Of a stretch of DNA of 64,000 bases, positions 1 to 9,683 are shown one piece after another. The stretch is from positions 310,001 through 374,000 of the forward strand of contig CAJQUW010007880.1 of the NCBI GenBank assembly GCA_907163375.1, given 5' to 3'. This stretch comes from Prostheceraeus crozeri (taxonomy: Eukaryota; Platyhelminthes; Polycladida; Euryleptidae). The position numbers and the translations under genes were made by a program. Position 1 is the first letter of the stretch, and every line of letters starts with the position of its first letter. Below the pieces are notes generated by a model. That model saw only the letters and a program-made list of their open reading frames with translations, did not search any database and was not told where the DNA came from.

Positions 1-658
1 AAATATGGCATATTTGCTAAATGCACATGGTAAATATTTAAATTTTTCATTGAGATAACCAAGTATTTTCTGACTAGTTGTTGATTATTTTATTTCTGCT
101 ATTGTTTGCTCAGCAGAAAAAAGAAAACTATTGCTCTCCATGAAATTGAATGTTTGGTTCACATAGCATCTCACAATTAGTCTGTACGTCACCGGTGTCG
201 GACGTGTTTTCAGCGCGCTCTTAGCCTTGTGGTCTTTGTGTTTCTGTTCTAGACTGTTAGAGATTGTTTTTCATTAATTTTGGTATCATTCATCTCCTTA
301 TCACATTCTATTCATTTCTGTGTCATCGGTATCCCCTGTCATTTAGTGGCTCCAAAGTTATCGCTGTATTTCAGTCCCTTCGATTACTCCATTATCTAAT
401 CACGTGATTCGTTGTTTAGTGATTACCATAGCCTAGTTTCATTGGCGTGCCGTGTTCTATCAACACGCAGCTGCAGTGTGCTTTGTCTCGTAATCTGGAT
501 TCATCTCTCTGTCCGATTTCTCTGCTGTTGAGAGTGCTGTAGCTTGGCGTATTGTGCCAAGTCAGATTTCTATGTAATTCTCTCTTCAGAATTGCATCCC
601 TCTTCGATTTCTTTGCTGATCACGCGCGTTTATAGATATCAAATTTCTTCAAAAAGAT

Positions 659-730
659 AGAGCGGCGCAGTAGTGTAGTGGTACCGTGTTAGACTTGCCA
701 ACCTCGTTCATCGAGTTCAAATTCTGCTCT
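659..730 (+). other. tRNA-like sequence with pol III A and B boxes in LINE 5' region
   Basis: The stretch starts with AGAGCGG and ends with CTGCTCT, which pair as a 7-bp acceptor-like stem with one G-T. Inside are a perfect A-box match (TAGTGTAGTGG, 671-681) and a B-box match (GTTCAAATTC, 715-724) at tRNA-like spacing. The middle resembles a Gly-type anticodon loop with GCC. A run of T from 732 could terminate pol III. The T-arm and anticodon stems pair poorly, so it is unlikely to be a working tRNA. It may be a tRNA-derived promoter of the LINE or a small SINE-like insertion. Confidence 0.55.
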
Positions 731-1077
731 AATTTTTTTTTCTTTTTGTTGTTTTGTGTGGTAGTTCACAGTCCTTCTATGATAATAGCATATAATTAGC
801 CAGTGTTGAGCTCTTACACTGTTTACTCTCTACCGTTCGTTTTTTGTATTATGCCATCTATCCACCCCAAAGTGTGGGGCCGTTAGTGTGCATGTAGCTT
901 GGTGTGTTGTTTTAGAACCAGCGTATATTTTTCCCATCCATCCTACTTCGCTAATTCGGTAACTGCAGGGTCTGAGTGTGGGCTTAGCCTACTATTATAC
1001 TTTCTTTGTTGTGACTGAAATCTCTGAGTGTGACTCCTTTCTTATTGTAGTTAATTCCTTTTTTCCCTCTTCGCATA

Positions 1078-2316
1078 ATGCCTAGAACGGCTAAAGATTC
1101 CAAGAGTCAAGCTTCCTCTGATCTTCTCCCTGGTAGATCTACGTGTTGGTGTAATCAGCTTTCCAACTCAACAGAGATTGAGTGTTCCAACTGTCGATCT
1201 TGGATTCATTATCTCTGTCTGGGTCTTTCCTTCCGCCAGCTCTCCTATGTTATCAATGACGATCCTGGCCTTTATCTCTGTAAATCTTGTTGTCTCTCTC
1301 CAGAAGTTGACTCCATCAAGACCAAGTTACTGGACGGTTTCCCGTCTGATGAGCATGTGTATTGCTTTGACGAGGATTGGTTCACTGTTGCCAATTTAAC
1401 TAATCCTCCTGTTTGCCAGACTCAGGACGTTTCTCACAGTTGTGTTAGTTCCAATGTTAAGGAAATTTCTCCCAGTTCAGACAATCCTCCATTGCTTTCG
1501 AAATTTCAAGAATTGGAGAAAGCATTTTCGACTCTGACATTGAAGCTGGAATCCATGATAGCCATGATCTCTACTTCCCTCCACGAGAATACAGCTGATA
1601 AATCTCCCAGCATTCCTTGGCCTGCTCCTCTTCCCTCCGTTTCTTCCTCCCAGTTTTACACCGGTAATTTTCCTCCTCTCTCCTCAGTAGATGTCCCTGT
1701 TGATCGCTCACCTGGTGCTTTTCAAGGTCCAGCTCTATCGAATCATGTATCGAATCCCACTCCGCCTATCTCAACTTCCCGGATGCCTGTCTTTTCCGTG
1801 AGACAGACCGGTTCGATCCCGTCCGTCCCTCCAGACTCTGGAATCTACATGCCAAATGAGCTCATCCTGACAAATTTTCCTGATGATAAGGATCTGTCTT
1901 TCGGTATATCTTCAATCATTCAGTCTATTAGAAACAGTTCTCCTTCCTCGTCATGTCCTGAACCAACTGATGTTATCCGTATTGGCAAGCCGAAAGTCAA
2001 TTCTCATAGACTGGTCAGGCTGATTTTTAAATCTGCTTTCGACGCGAAGCTTTTCAAATCAGCTTTCTCTTCCGTTTCTCCCCTTTTTTGTGATTCAAGC
2101 CAGGTTCGCATTCGATCAAGCCTTTCGCCTTCAGGACAGGCTCTCCGTCGGCACTGCTTCGAACTGAATAAACAAGCTTCCAAGAGCGACAATGGCTCTT
2201 CTTGTGAGAGTTTTAGTCTACGGGACTCCGGGGTTATTTGGCGCTTCGTTCGCAGAGATGATGGTAGCTGGCAAAGAGACTCCTCTTGGTTTGATCGTAC
2301 TTATTCAAAAAACTGA
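1078..2316 (+). CDS. LINE ORF1 protein with PHD-type zinc finger
   Basis: This 412-residue ORF begins at an ATG. Residues about 23-71 carry a C4HC3-like set: C-W-C, then C-S-N-C, then H and C in the WIHYLC stretch, then C-K-S-C. That is the pattern of a PHD finger, a domain known in ORF1 of some CR1 elements. The remainder is rich in Ser and Pro, with a short coiled segment near 140-170. The role is presumably binding the element RNA or chromatin. The stop codon at 2314-2316 follows directly after an A AAA AAC heptamer, and the next ORF lies in the -1 frame. Confidence 0.85.
   Translation: MPRTAKDSKSQASSDLLPGRSTCWCNQLSNSTEIECSNCRSWIHYLCLGLSFRQLSYVINDDPGLYLCKSCCLSPEVDSIKTKLLDGFPSDEHVYCFDEDWFTVANLTNPPVCQTQDVSHSCVSSNVKEISPSSDNPPLLSKFQELEKAFSTLTLKLESMIAMISTSLHENTADKSPSIPWPAPLPSVSSSQFYTGNFPPLSSVDVPVDRSPGAFQGPALSNHVSNPTPPISTSRMPVFSVRQTGSIPSVPPDSGIYMPNELILTNFPDDKDLSFGISSIIQSIRNSSPSSSCPEPTDVIRIGKPKVNSHRLVRLIFKSAFDAKLFKSAFSSVSPLFCDSSQVRIRSSLSPSGQALRRHCFELNKQASKSDNGSSCESFSLRDSGVIWRFVRRDDGSWQRDSSWFDRTYSKN
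2307..2313 (+). promoter_or_regulatory. Candidate -1 frameshift slippery heptamer between LINE ORF1 and ORF2
   Basis: The heptamer A AAA AAC is in the ORF1 zero frame (TCA AAA AAC TGA) and abuts the ORF1 stop. A -1 slip continues into CTG AAG AGC and then runs unbroken into ORF2. The ORF2 frame is closed by a stop at 2292-2294, so a shift could only happen between 2295 and 2313, exactly where the heptamer sits. ORF2 has no in-frame ATG until about 2967, inside the endonuclease. A downstream pseudoknot was not established. Confidence 0.5.
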
Positions 2317-5111
2317 AGAGCCCTAACCTTGCACTTAAGTTTCTTAACTTGAATGCTCGCAGCATTGTCAACAAGCTTCACATTTTTCATTCCTATATCT
2401 CTGACCTCCAACCAGATATTATCTCTGTCACTGAAACTTGGGCAAATAAAAATTTTAATGATGCTTTATTTCAAATTTCAGGCTTTAAATTATTCAGATC
2501 TGATCGTCGCAGTGGTTGTCGCGGTGGTGGTGTTTGCCTTTACATTAAGGACTCACTTCAGTCTTGTGCTTTGGATGTCACTAACAGCTCGAACTTCAGT
2601 GATTGTGTTTGGGCTGAAGTTTATCTTCAGAATAAATCTTCCATTCTTGTAGGTGTGGTTTATCGTCCTCCTAATTCATCAGTAGCTAATGACAGTGTCC
2701 TATTCGAGCTCTTCCATGAAGCCTCCTCCCTTCCCCATCAGTTTAAGCTAATAAGTGGCGATTTTAATTTCCCCCACATTGACTGGGAGACACTTTCTTC
2801 CAACAAAGACTCAGAAGATTTTCTTGTTTGCACTGTTGAGTCAGGATTCTACCAAACTGTCTTTGAACCTACACGCGAAGAGCATATATTGGATTTAATA
2901 TTCTGCTCCACTCCTGATCTTGTTACCCGCGTTGATGTAATTGAACCTCTAGCCTCTTCAGATCACAATATGGTCTTGGCTGAACTGGCTTTTTCTGCAG
3001 AAAGAAAACCAATTTCTTCCAAGTCGACTCCTCGTTATAATTTTAAGCAGGCTGATTGGGACTTGTACCGTTCCATTCTCGCTTCCAATAACTGGGAAAG
3101 TTGCTTCCAGCACAAAGATGTGAATGAGATATGGGCTTCTTTTCAATCCGCTATTCACGGTGCTTTATCGTCAGCAGTTCCAACCATGAATTATCTTCGA
3201 AGTAACAGACCTCCTTGGGATTCTCCAGAAATTCGTTCTTTAAAACTACAGCGCAGAAGGGCGGAACGTATCTTCCTTGACACCAGATCTGAAGAGGCTA
3301 GACGTTTGCGCAATCATACATCTAACCTCTTGAAACAAGCAATCCGCAGATCTATTTACAATTTTGAATTATCTTTGGCTAACAGTGACAATCCTAAGCG
3401 ATTCTGGAACTATGTAAAATCTAAACAAAAGGTTCGAACCACCGTTGGTCCGCTTGTCGAACCGTCCACTGACCGAGTAGTGTATGATCCCCTACACTCA
3501 GCTACTATTCTTGGTGATTCCTACAAATCTGCTTTCACCTCTGAGTCTCTTCCCATACCTGCTGTTCATGCACAAACTGATCATTGCCTCGCTGATGTAG
3601 TCTTCACACCTGATAGAATTCGCTTCCACCTATCACATAAGAAGAATTTCTCCTCCCCTGGCCCTGATGGCATTCAATATATCTGCTACAAACAAGGTGC
3701 TTTTGTTCTGCTTCCACTTCTTGCTCGCCTTTTCCAGATCTTTTTTGAGTTGGGGAATATCCCGCTAGTCTGGAAGCACGCTCTGGTTACTCCTATACAT
3801 AAGAAAGGTTGTCGCAAGAAGGCAGAGAATTACCGTCCGTTCAACCTGACTTGTACTGCCTCCAAATTGATGGAGTCGATTGTTCGCGATCACCTGTGGC
3901 AGTTCTGGAACCAATATGACATAATCAAGCGCTCTCAATTTGGTTTTCGATCCAATTCGTCTAGCACCCACCAGCTCTTAGAATTCCTCGAGGATTTAAC
4001 ATCTGTTGTGGATCGCGGTCAGTGGGCTGACGTCATCTATCTCGATTTTGAAAAAGCGTTCAATTCAGTCCCTCACTTTCGTCTCCTCTCGAAATTGGCT
4101 TCCTTGGGCATTGGAGGGAGACTTCTATGTTTTCTGAAAGCTTTTCTTGAGGATAGAACTGAGAGTGTTGTCGTGGATGGTGTGCATTCTTCCCCCTACA
4201 GCATGATTTCTGGTGTCCCCCAGGGATCCGTTTTAGGCCCAGATCTGTTTGTCGCCTTTATTAATGACATTGATGACACCTTGACAAACTCTTCTTTATT
4301 GAAATATGCTGATGATGTAAAATTGTACTCCGAAATCAAGTGCACTGATCCCCTGAAAGCCAAAGAACTTTTGCAAGCTGACCTCAACGCTGTAACCACC
4401 TGGTCGAAGAAATGGCAGCTATCGCTCAATCCCCAAAAGTGCTCCATTCTACACTTTGGATTTCGCAATCCAGCCTCGGACTACCGTCTGGATGGAAGTT
4501 TCCTGAATAATTCCAAGTGTGTCAAAGACCTTGGAGTTCTGATTTCAAAAGACCTAAAATTCTCTCGGCACATTCTGACCTGTGTTCAGAAAGCGAATCG
4601 CATTGTATCTGCCATCCTCAGGACATTCGTCTCTCGGGACGCCGATCTGCTTATTCGTCTCTTCAAGACACTGGTCCGCCCTCACCTCGAATATGCCATC
4701 CCAGTCTGGAATCCATCCCTGAATAAAGACATTCTGGCTATCGAACGTGTACAACGTCGATTCACCAAAAGCATCCGTGGTCTATCCTCGTTACCCTACG
4801 AAGAAAGACTGAGAGCTCTGAAACTCCCAACACTACAATGTCGTCGTCGGATTATGGACCTTACAACCGTGTTCAAAATATGTAACCACCTTACTCCAAG
4901 TGATCCTAATTCCTTCTTCACCTTTAGTGTTTCCCGAACCCGTGGACATAACTACAAAATTTTCCGCCACCCAACAAATCTGAATTGTCGCCTATCCTCT
5001 TTTTCCCACCGCATTATAGATGACTGGAACCGCCTCCCCGACGATATTGTGAACAGTGAAACGGTGAAACAGTTTAAACGAAAGCTTTTTATGTTTTATT
5101 GTAACTTCTAA
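2313..5111 (+). CDS. LINE ORF2: AP-like endonuclease and reverse transcriptase
   Basis: The frame is open for over 920 codons. The endonuclease (first 220 residues or so) shows NARSIVNKL, TETW, GGGVCLYI, YRPP, SGDFN and SDH, the catalytic signature of APE-type LINE endonucleases. The reverse transcriptase shows YLDFEKAFNSV, SGVPQGSVLGP and the catalytic YADD. The usual start of the fold (KFLNLNARS) is encoded upstream of any ATG, so translation probably enters from ORF1 by frameshift or starts at a non-AUG codon; 2313 is given as the first codon after the proposed shift. All key residues are present and the copy looks potentially active. Confidence 0.9.
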   Translation: MKSPNLALKFLNLNARSIVNKLHIFHSYISDLQPDIISVTETWANKNFNDALFQISGFKLFRSDRRSGCRGGGVCLYIKDSLQSCALDVTNSSNFSDCVWAEVYLQNKSSILVGVVYRPPNSSVANDSVLFELFHEASSLPHQFKLISGDFNFPHIDWETLSSNKDSEDFLVCTVESGFYQTVFEPTREEHILDLIFCSTPDLVTRVDVIEPLASSDHNMVLAELAFSAERKPISSKSTPRYNFKQADWDLYRSILASNNWESCFQHKDVNEIWASFQSAIHGALSSAVPTMNYLRSNRPPWDSPEIRSLKLQRRRAERIFLDTRSEEARRLRNHTSNLLKQAIRRSIYNFELSLANSDNPKRFWNYVKSKQKVRTTVGPLVEPSTDRVVYDPLHSATILGDSYKSAFTSESLPIPAVHAQTDHCLADVVFTPDRIRFHLSHKKNFSSPGPDGIQYICYKQGAFVLLPLLARLFQIFFELGNIPLVWKHALVTPIHKKGCRKKAENYRPFNLTCTASKLMESIVRDHLWQFWNQYDIIKRSQFGFRSNSSSTHQLLEFLEDLTSVVDRGQWADVIYLDFEKAFNSVPHFRLLSKLASLGIGGRLLCFLKAFLEDRTESVVVDGVHSSPYSMISGVPQGSVLGPDLFVAFINDIDDTLTNSSLLKYADDVKLYSEIKCTDPLKAKELLQADLNAVTTWSKKWQLSLNPQKCSILHFGFRNPASDYRLDGSFLNNSKCVKDLGVLISKDLKFSRHILTCVQKANRIVSAILRTFVSRDADLLIRLFKTLVRPHLEYAIPVWNPSLNKDILAIERVQRRFTKSIRGLSSLPYEERLRALKLPTLQCRRRIMDLTTVFKICNHLTPSDPNSFFTFSVSRTRGHNYKIFRHPTNLNCRLSSFSHRIIDDWNRLPDDIVNSETVKQFKRKLFMFYCNF

Positions 5112-5171
5112 TTGTTCCCTCCTGAATGTATTTCCTGTGTTGCCTTGGTGCTCCTTGCACTTATTGGTGTA

Positions 5172-5172
5172 C

Positions 5173-5203
<31 letters not shown>

Positions 5204-5204
5204 A
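5172..5204 (+). repeat. (AAAT)n 3' tail of the LINE
   Basis: About eight AAAT units end the 3' UTR. Short microsatellite tails are usual at the 3' ends of CR1-group LINEs. Confidence 0.85.
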
Positions 5205-7587
5205 TTTAAATAAAGTAATGAGGGAAAGCTCATATGGAAAGTTTAGTATCAAATATTAGTGGCAAGAAATTGTCTTCATATAAATAAGGTGATATCAGGT
5301 CGGGTGCGTATGCGGCAAAAATCAGAACTCCTCCGGCAGACTTCACCTCCACAGTTATTGCCACTTACCAGTCTGAATAATGTAAAATCAGTAATTCTCA
5401 GACGTAATACAATGCATGATATGCGTAGTATTCTCAGTAGACATGTATTTTGTCATTTCAAACAAGGAACTGTTTTTATCCCTTGCTGTAGGTAATGGCG
5501 ACTAGGCATCTCTCACAAAGGCAAACGTGAGCATCCATCAGTAATTTCGTTGAAATTTTAAATAATTTGCCAGAGTGCCTCCTAGGAGGCATTAGTCTTA
5601 CTTTTTGTTAAACGGTTCGCGAATGCATCAGAGCATATTATGAATGCCTTTGCTAACTTAGCATACCGCAAGATGATGATCAGACATAAATTATAACCAG
5701 CAATTGTTTTAGATTGCTTCAGTTTTAGACAAATTGTAGAGATTTGAGGATTCAGATACAACACACAGTATTGAAAAAAATCAAGAAAACTAGTGTTAGA
5801 AAATTGAGCAGAATGAATGTCATTCTCTAATTTGTGATGTGGCTGAGGGCATTTCTTTAACTACCATGCTTACAACTAATAAATCAGACTAAAATTTTCA
5901 CCTCTGACATCTCCGTTATCTGAATATTTCAAAATACATTGCATATCAAAAATTTTCAAATGTAAAATATATCAATATATCAAATATTTTCAGTTTTTCT
6001 GAGATAGCAATCAAAGTCATTTGAGGTAGAGGCCTACATCACGAATAAAAGAGCCTTAGGTTTTACGTCAATATGACAACTATTTCATACAGTGACTGAA
6101 TGTGCACAAGGCTTTCATCTGATGCGCATTGTAATTTTTTCACCACACCTAATACTTCGTCATTATGAGTGCCTCCTAGGAGGTGTTTTTGTAAAGGAAA
6201 ATCATTATCACATTTAAGCTTTGTTGTTGAAACAAAATTGATCTTTTATTGAACACACAGTGTTGCAGACGTCAATTTAGATGTGAAGTATCAACTGATC
6301 AGTCATTTTGTTTGTTTATGATGAATGAAACTGACAGTGCTGAATTAGAATTACAAGCCTGTCGGGTGACTAGACGATGAAATATTCCTAAACGAAATTT
6401 TCCGCAAATAAACGGCTCCGAAAAAAGAGGAAATTAAGTAGTTTCGAATGAATTCTTTATGGAGCCCTTTTGTGAAGTTTCTGCTGTATAGGCATCACTT
6501 ATTTCAGATATAAAAACTGCCTCGTAGGAGTCTTTTTTATAATTTTCCAATTTTAACTTTTCAGTGTTAAGATGTATAATAAGATGTATGTGTATAAATC
6601 AATGAAAAACGACGATAAATGTCAATATTGGATAAATCTTAAAAAATATTCTTTTAAAAATCACTAAAACCTGCTTCAAAAAACCAATAATCAAGATCAT
6701 GATTCATGCACGTCCATTACATGTGATAAAGTTCAAGCCATGCCAATGTGATATTATAAGTTTCTCGGTGTCTTTGATTCTCAACTCCACTTTTCTCTCG
6801 TCGTTATCTTTTTTCGTAGACATTCCTGCTTCTTGATATATTTGCCAGCAGTCACAAGTTGTTGAGGCATGGGATAGTCAGTGCTTGGTCAATGCTGCAT
6901 ATATAGAGAAGCTATGAAAATGCATAGCGGATGACGCAATGGCGGAATCTACATTGGCCGTAGTAAAACTGTAATCAAATTATTTATCAAGTAGCGCATT
7001 GCTAGTACCGATGGCGGTAGATCTAATATTTCAATCTATAACTCATGTAGTTTTTAAGGCTACACATATCCGCATCATTAGTAGATGTATAATGATATAG
7101 CCTAGGCCTCTTGCCTAACTATAGGCATACGCTAGCTACAATGAAAATGCACTTTAAATTTCAATGAAAGTGAACATGATCAAAAGGAATTGACAGAAAA
7201 TGTGTTCATAGCATTACCTCATTAAATAGGCCTATACAGTGCTTCATTCATCTCAGGAACAGTCCTGCCGAGCTGACAGAAGAAGTATATTTTCTGAAAG
7301 GTGCGATTTTTCTTCATCAATTTTTTAATAAAATAGTTGAGCAACATTTTCGTTGGATTTGATTATCTCTACATGGGTTGATTTCTTTTGATTTTCCATG
7401 TGTACTTTGAAATCCTTCTTCGATTGCATCTACATTTTTCTTTGAGAAATATGTTATTGCATGATGAGAGTTGCTCATACAAAAAAGTTCAAAGTCGATG
7501 GTATGGAATTGATGCCTAGTTTACCAGCAGGCGTCTTCAAATGCAGTTGACCCGGTCGACACTTTCTTCTGAATCAGTTCCACTTGA

Positions 7588-7821
7588 TTACTTCGTGTGT
7601 TCAACAGCCACATTTGGTCTTTGAATTATATCATGTCTTTGAGTTTGAGGAGACTCTCCTAATGAGCTGGTAGAAAAGTTTAATAAGAACTGGTTGTCCT
7701 TCAAGCCCTTCAATCTCGCAACTTTCTCTCTTTTCGAGTTCTTCTCGCAGAGTATTTCTTCGATGTTCATCTTTTGGGACGCATTTATCAGCATAATGCC
7801 GTACAACTCACTCAATTGCAT
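7588..7821 (-). CDS. Hypothetical small ORF, possible exon
   Basis: The open frame covers 77 residues and is rich in charged residues (for example ILCEKNSKREKVARLKGL). No family is recognised. It could be a chance ORF or an exon of a minus-strand gene together with 8079-8318. No clear splice sites flank it. Confidence 0.2.
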   Translation of the reverse strand: MQLSELYGIMLINASQKMNIEEILCEKNSKREKVARLKGLKDNQFLLNFSTSSLGESPQTQRHDIIQRPNVAVEHTK

Positions 7822-8078
7822 AAAGTCAACAGTTTATTTTAATCAAACTATACCTATATATGAAACTTGGACGTTTGATTTCACTGATCCAAATAATCAA
7901 TATCCTACGATGACTCGGTAAGCTCGGTACTAGGCCTATCTTGTCAGTCTCAGGCAAGTCGGTGTGATTGATGCCTCGAATTCCTTTACTTTTTTCTTTA
8001 TTCTTCATAATTTCTTTTTCTTCGCACAATTTGACTTAAAAAATAATCTAATTAAACCCCCATCACAGAGCTTTGAAC

Positions 8079-8318
8079 CTATTGCCAATTGGTCATTATT
8101 TTCTTGTAAATTTCATTTTGCCAGCTAAGCTTCTGTGGTATGTTTTCGCCGTATTCGCATATATGCACAAGAAGCATCCTAGCAGCAAAACCGTTCCCTG
8201 TAGATGCATGATCATTAACAACATCGATGAAATCCAATACTTGTCGGTCCTCATCATCAGAACTCGAATACGTTGAGTCTTCATAATCAGCAAAAATCTG
8301 TTTCGACTTTCGATTCAT
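8079..8318 (-). CDS. Hypothetical small ORF, possible exon
   Basis: The frame covers 79 residues and begins at an ATG, with an acidic serine stretch (STYSSSDDEDR) near the N terminus. Acidic N termini of this kind occur in some DNA-transposon proteins, but nothing else supports that. It may be a chance ORF. Confidence 0.2.
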   Translation of the reverse strand: MNRKSKQIFADYEDSTYSSSDDEDRQVLDFIDVVNDHASTGNGFAARMLLVHICEYGENIPQKLSWQNEIYKKIMTNWQ

Positions 8319-9442
8319 GACATTTTCACAGTTTGGAGTTATGCAGCCATAGTTTGGCCATCAATTCCATAAAGCACTGCTATGGAAGCATTTGGTTTTG
8401 TCTTGATAGCACATGATGCTCATCCATAGCAAATTACTATCCAGATTTCGTTTTTTATAGACATGTGAATATTAAGAAAAATGCCTCCTTGGAGGTATTA
8501 TTTTTATTATTTGAGGTATTCAGTTGAAAGAACAAAATTTTCACGTTTCTTGATACGTTTTGCCGTCAATTCTATCATAGATTTTTCTTTAATGATAGAA
8601 ATAGTAACATGCCTATATGCAAAAGGTTTAAATCAATCTCATTTTCTTGGTATATGCGCTGTAATACTTGCAATGAAATAGGTGATTATGATTATTACTT
8701 TCTGAATTTAATGGAAGAGTACACATTTTCTGCCATTTACGAAAATCAAAACTACCTCCTATGAGGTAGTTTTCATACTGTCTTCATGATTGAAATGATA
8801 TGAGAAGCGGGACTGTCCATGTGTCGGGATTTCTCTGAGCTGTAATACTTGATAAACACCAGAATAGGTAAGAGCCACATGTGCCTAAAATAATATTAGT
8901 TTTTTCATTATCTAAGTTATAAGGAAGAAAGCCAATGTTTTTGCTATGTTTTTCAAAACTCCATTTTTCACTATAAAAAAGAAATGCTGTAAGCTGGCTA
9001 TATATTTTTCAGTAGCATTGGATCATGTTCTAGATCTCCCTACAATGACAAATTCATAAGTGCAGTCCTTTCTTAGCACCATGCATTAGTGAAGGGTTGG
9101 AAAACTACCTCTCAGGAGGTCGAAACTTGGTCAAATTATCACTAATTGTGATTACGGTAGCACTTGAAGAAGAAGCAGAGTCGGAGACATAGAAAAATGC
9201 CACTCCCGGAGTCGGAGTCGGAATTTTTCTTCAACTCTGCACTATTATTAGGACTATTTACTTTAACTCTGCACTCTGCACTAGACGAGATTGGCCGGTA
9301 AGATGATGCATTTTATAGACTGAAGTGTTGTAATTCTGTTTTGATGGTCACTGTACTGCGGCAGAACTTTTTTGTAACAGTATTTCGCTTAGCTAGCTTA
9401 CTAAAGGATTTATTTTCAGTGATTCTGTCATATTACTTACAG

Positions 9443-9683
9443 AATTTTGATAATTCAACACTACAATTTCGAAGGAAGAGGTGAAGTTGAAATCAAAGGC
9501 AAAGGATTAATGTCAACATACTTCCTGCTTGGATACAAGGGTCGTATGGTGTCGTTGGTTGGCATGAATCAAGAAGACGATGCCGTGCCGGAAAGTAATA
9601 AAGACCGTCGAGGAACGCAACACCATATCAGTGAGATTCATTACAAGACTAATGTACGAAGCACTTTCTGTTCTCTATTCTAA
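9443..9683 (+). CDS. Adenylyl cyclase (class III), C-terminal exon
   Basis: An acceptor (TATTACTTACAG) precedes a frame reading HYNFEGRGEVEIKGKG followed by LMSTYFLLGYKGR. This is the very end of a class III cyclase catalytic domain, where xFExRGEVxVKGKGxMxTYFLL is typical; TYFL rather than TYWL favours adenylyl over guanylyl cyclase. The exon starts in phase 2, so two bases come from an upstream exon. After the domain a non-conserved tail of about 50 residues ends at a TAA at 9681. The enzyme makes cAMP at the plasma membrane. The other exons are not recognised here and probably lie left of the window, in which case the LINE sits in one of its introns. The subtype cannot be told. Confidence 0.8.

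Larger units (their letters stand above)
180..5205 (+). mobile_element. CR1-like non-LTR retrotransposon (LINE), near full length
   Basis: Two long ORFs in tandem, a PHD-finger ORF1 and an endonuclease-reverse transcriptase ORF2, are followed by a short 3' UTR and an (AAAT)n tail. This is the layout of CR1-group LINEs in the Jockey superfamily. The 5' limit is set only by a change from AT-rich flank to more mixed sequence near position 180, so it is approximate. Both ORFs are free of internal stops, which suggests a recent insertion. No target-site duplication could be read, which is common for this group. A tRNA-like sequence lies in the 5' region at 659-730. Confidence 0.88.
5576..9122. repeat. 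Dispersed family of six CCTCCTAGGAGG-like palindromes
   Basis: Short inverted repeats with a related core occur at 5576-5591, 6171-6184, 6519-6533, 8481-8498, 8748-8773 and 9101-9122. Typical cores are GCCTCCTAGGAGGC and CTACCTCCTATGAGGTAG. The 8748-8773 copy has 11-bp arms around a 4-base centre. Several are followed by T-rich sequence. The flanks are otherwise unrelated, except that the first two share GAGTGCCTCCTAGGAGG. No known element family is recognised. Confidence 0.55.
5206..9442. other. Gene-poor stretch, probably intron or flank of the cyclase gene
   Basis: The sequence is AT-rich. I found no convincing exons upstream of the cyclase exon here. It holds six short palindromes and two small minus-strand ORFs, listed separately. 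A short stretch at 9160-9230 contains two GGAGTCGG-type words like the termini of the hAT copy at 13101 and may be an old remnant of that family. Confidence 0.5.

Noticed and set aside
8748-8773. TGAGGTAGT inside a palindrome, resembling the start of let-7
   Set aside because: Only the first nine bases match. The rest of mature let-7 is absent, and the match follows from the palindrome family.
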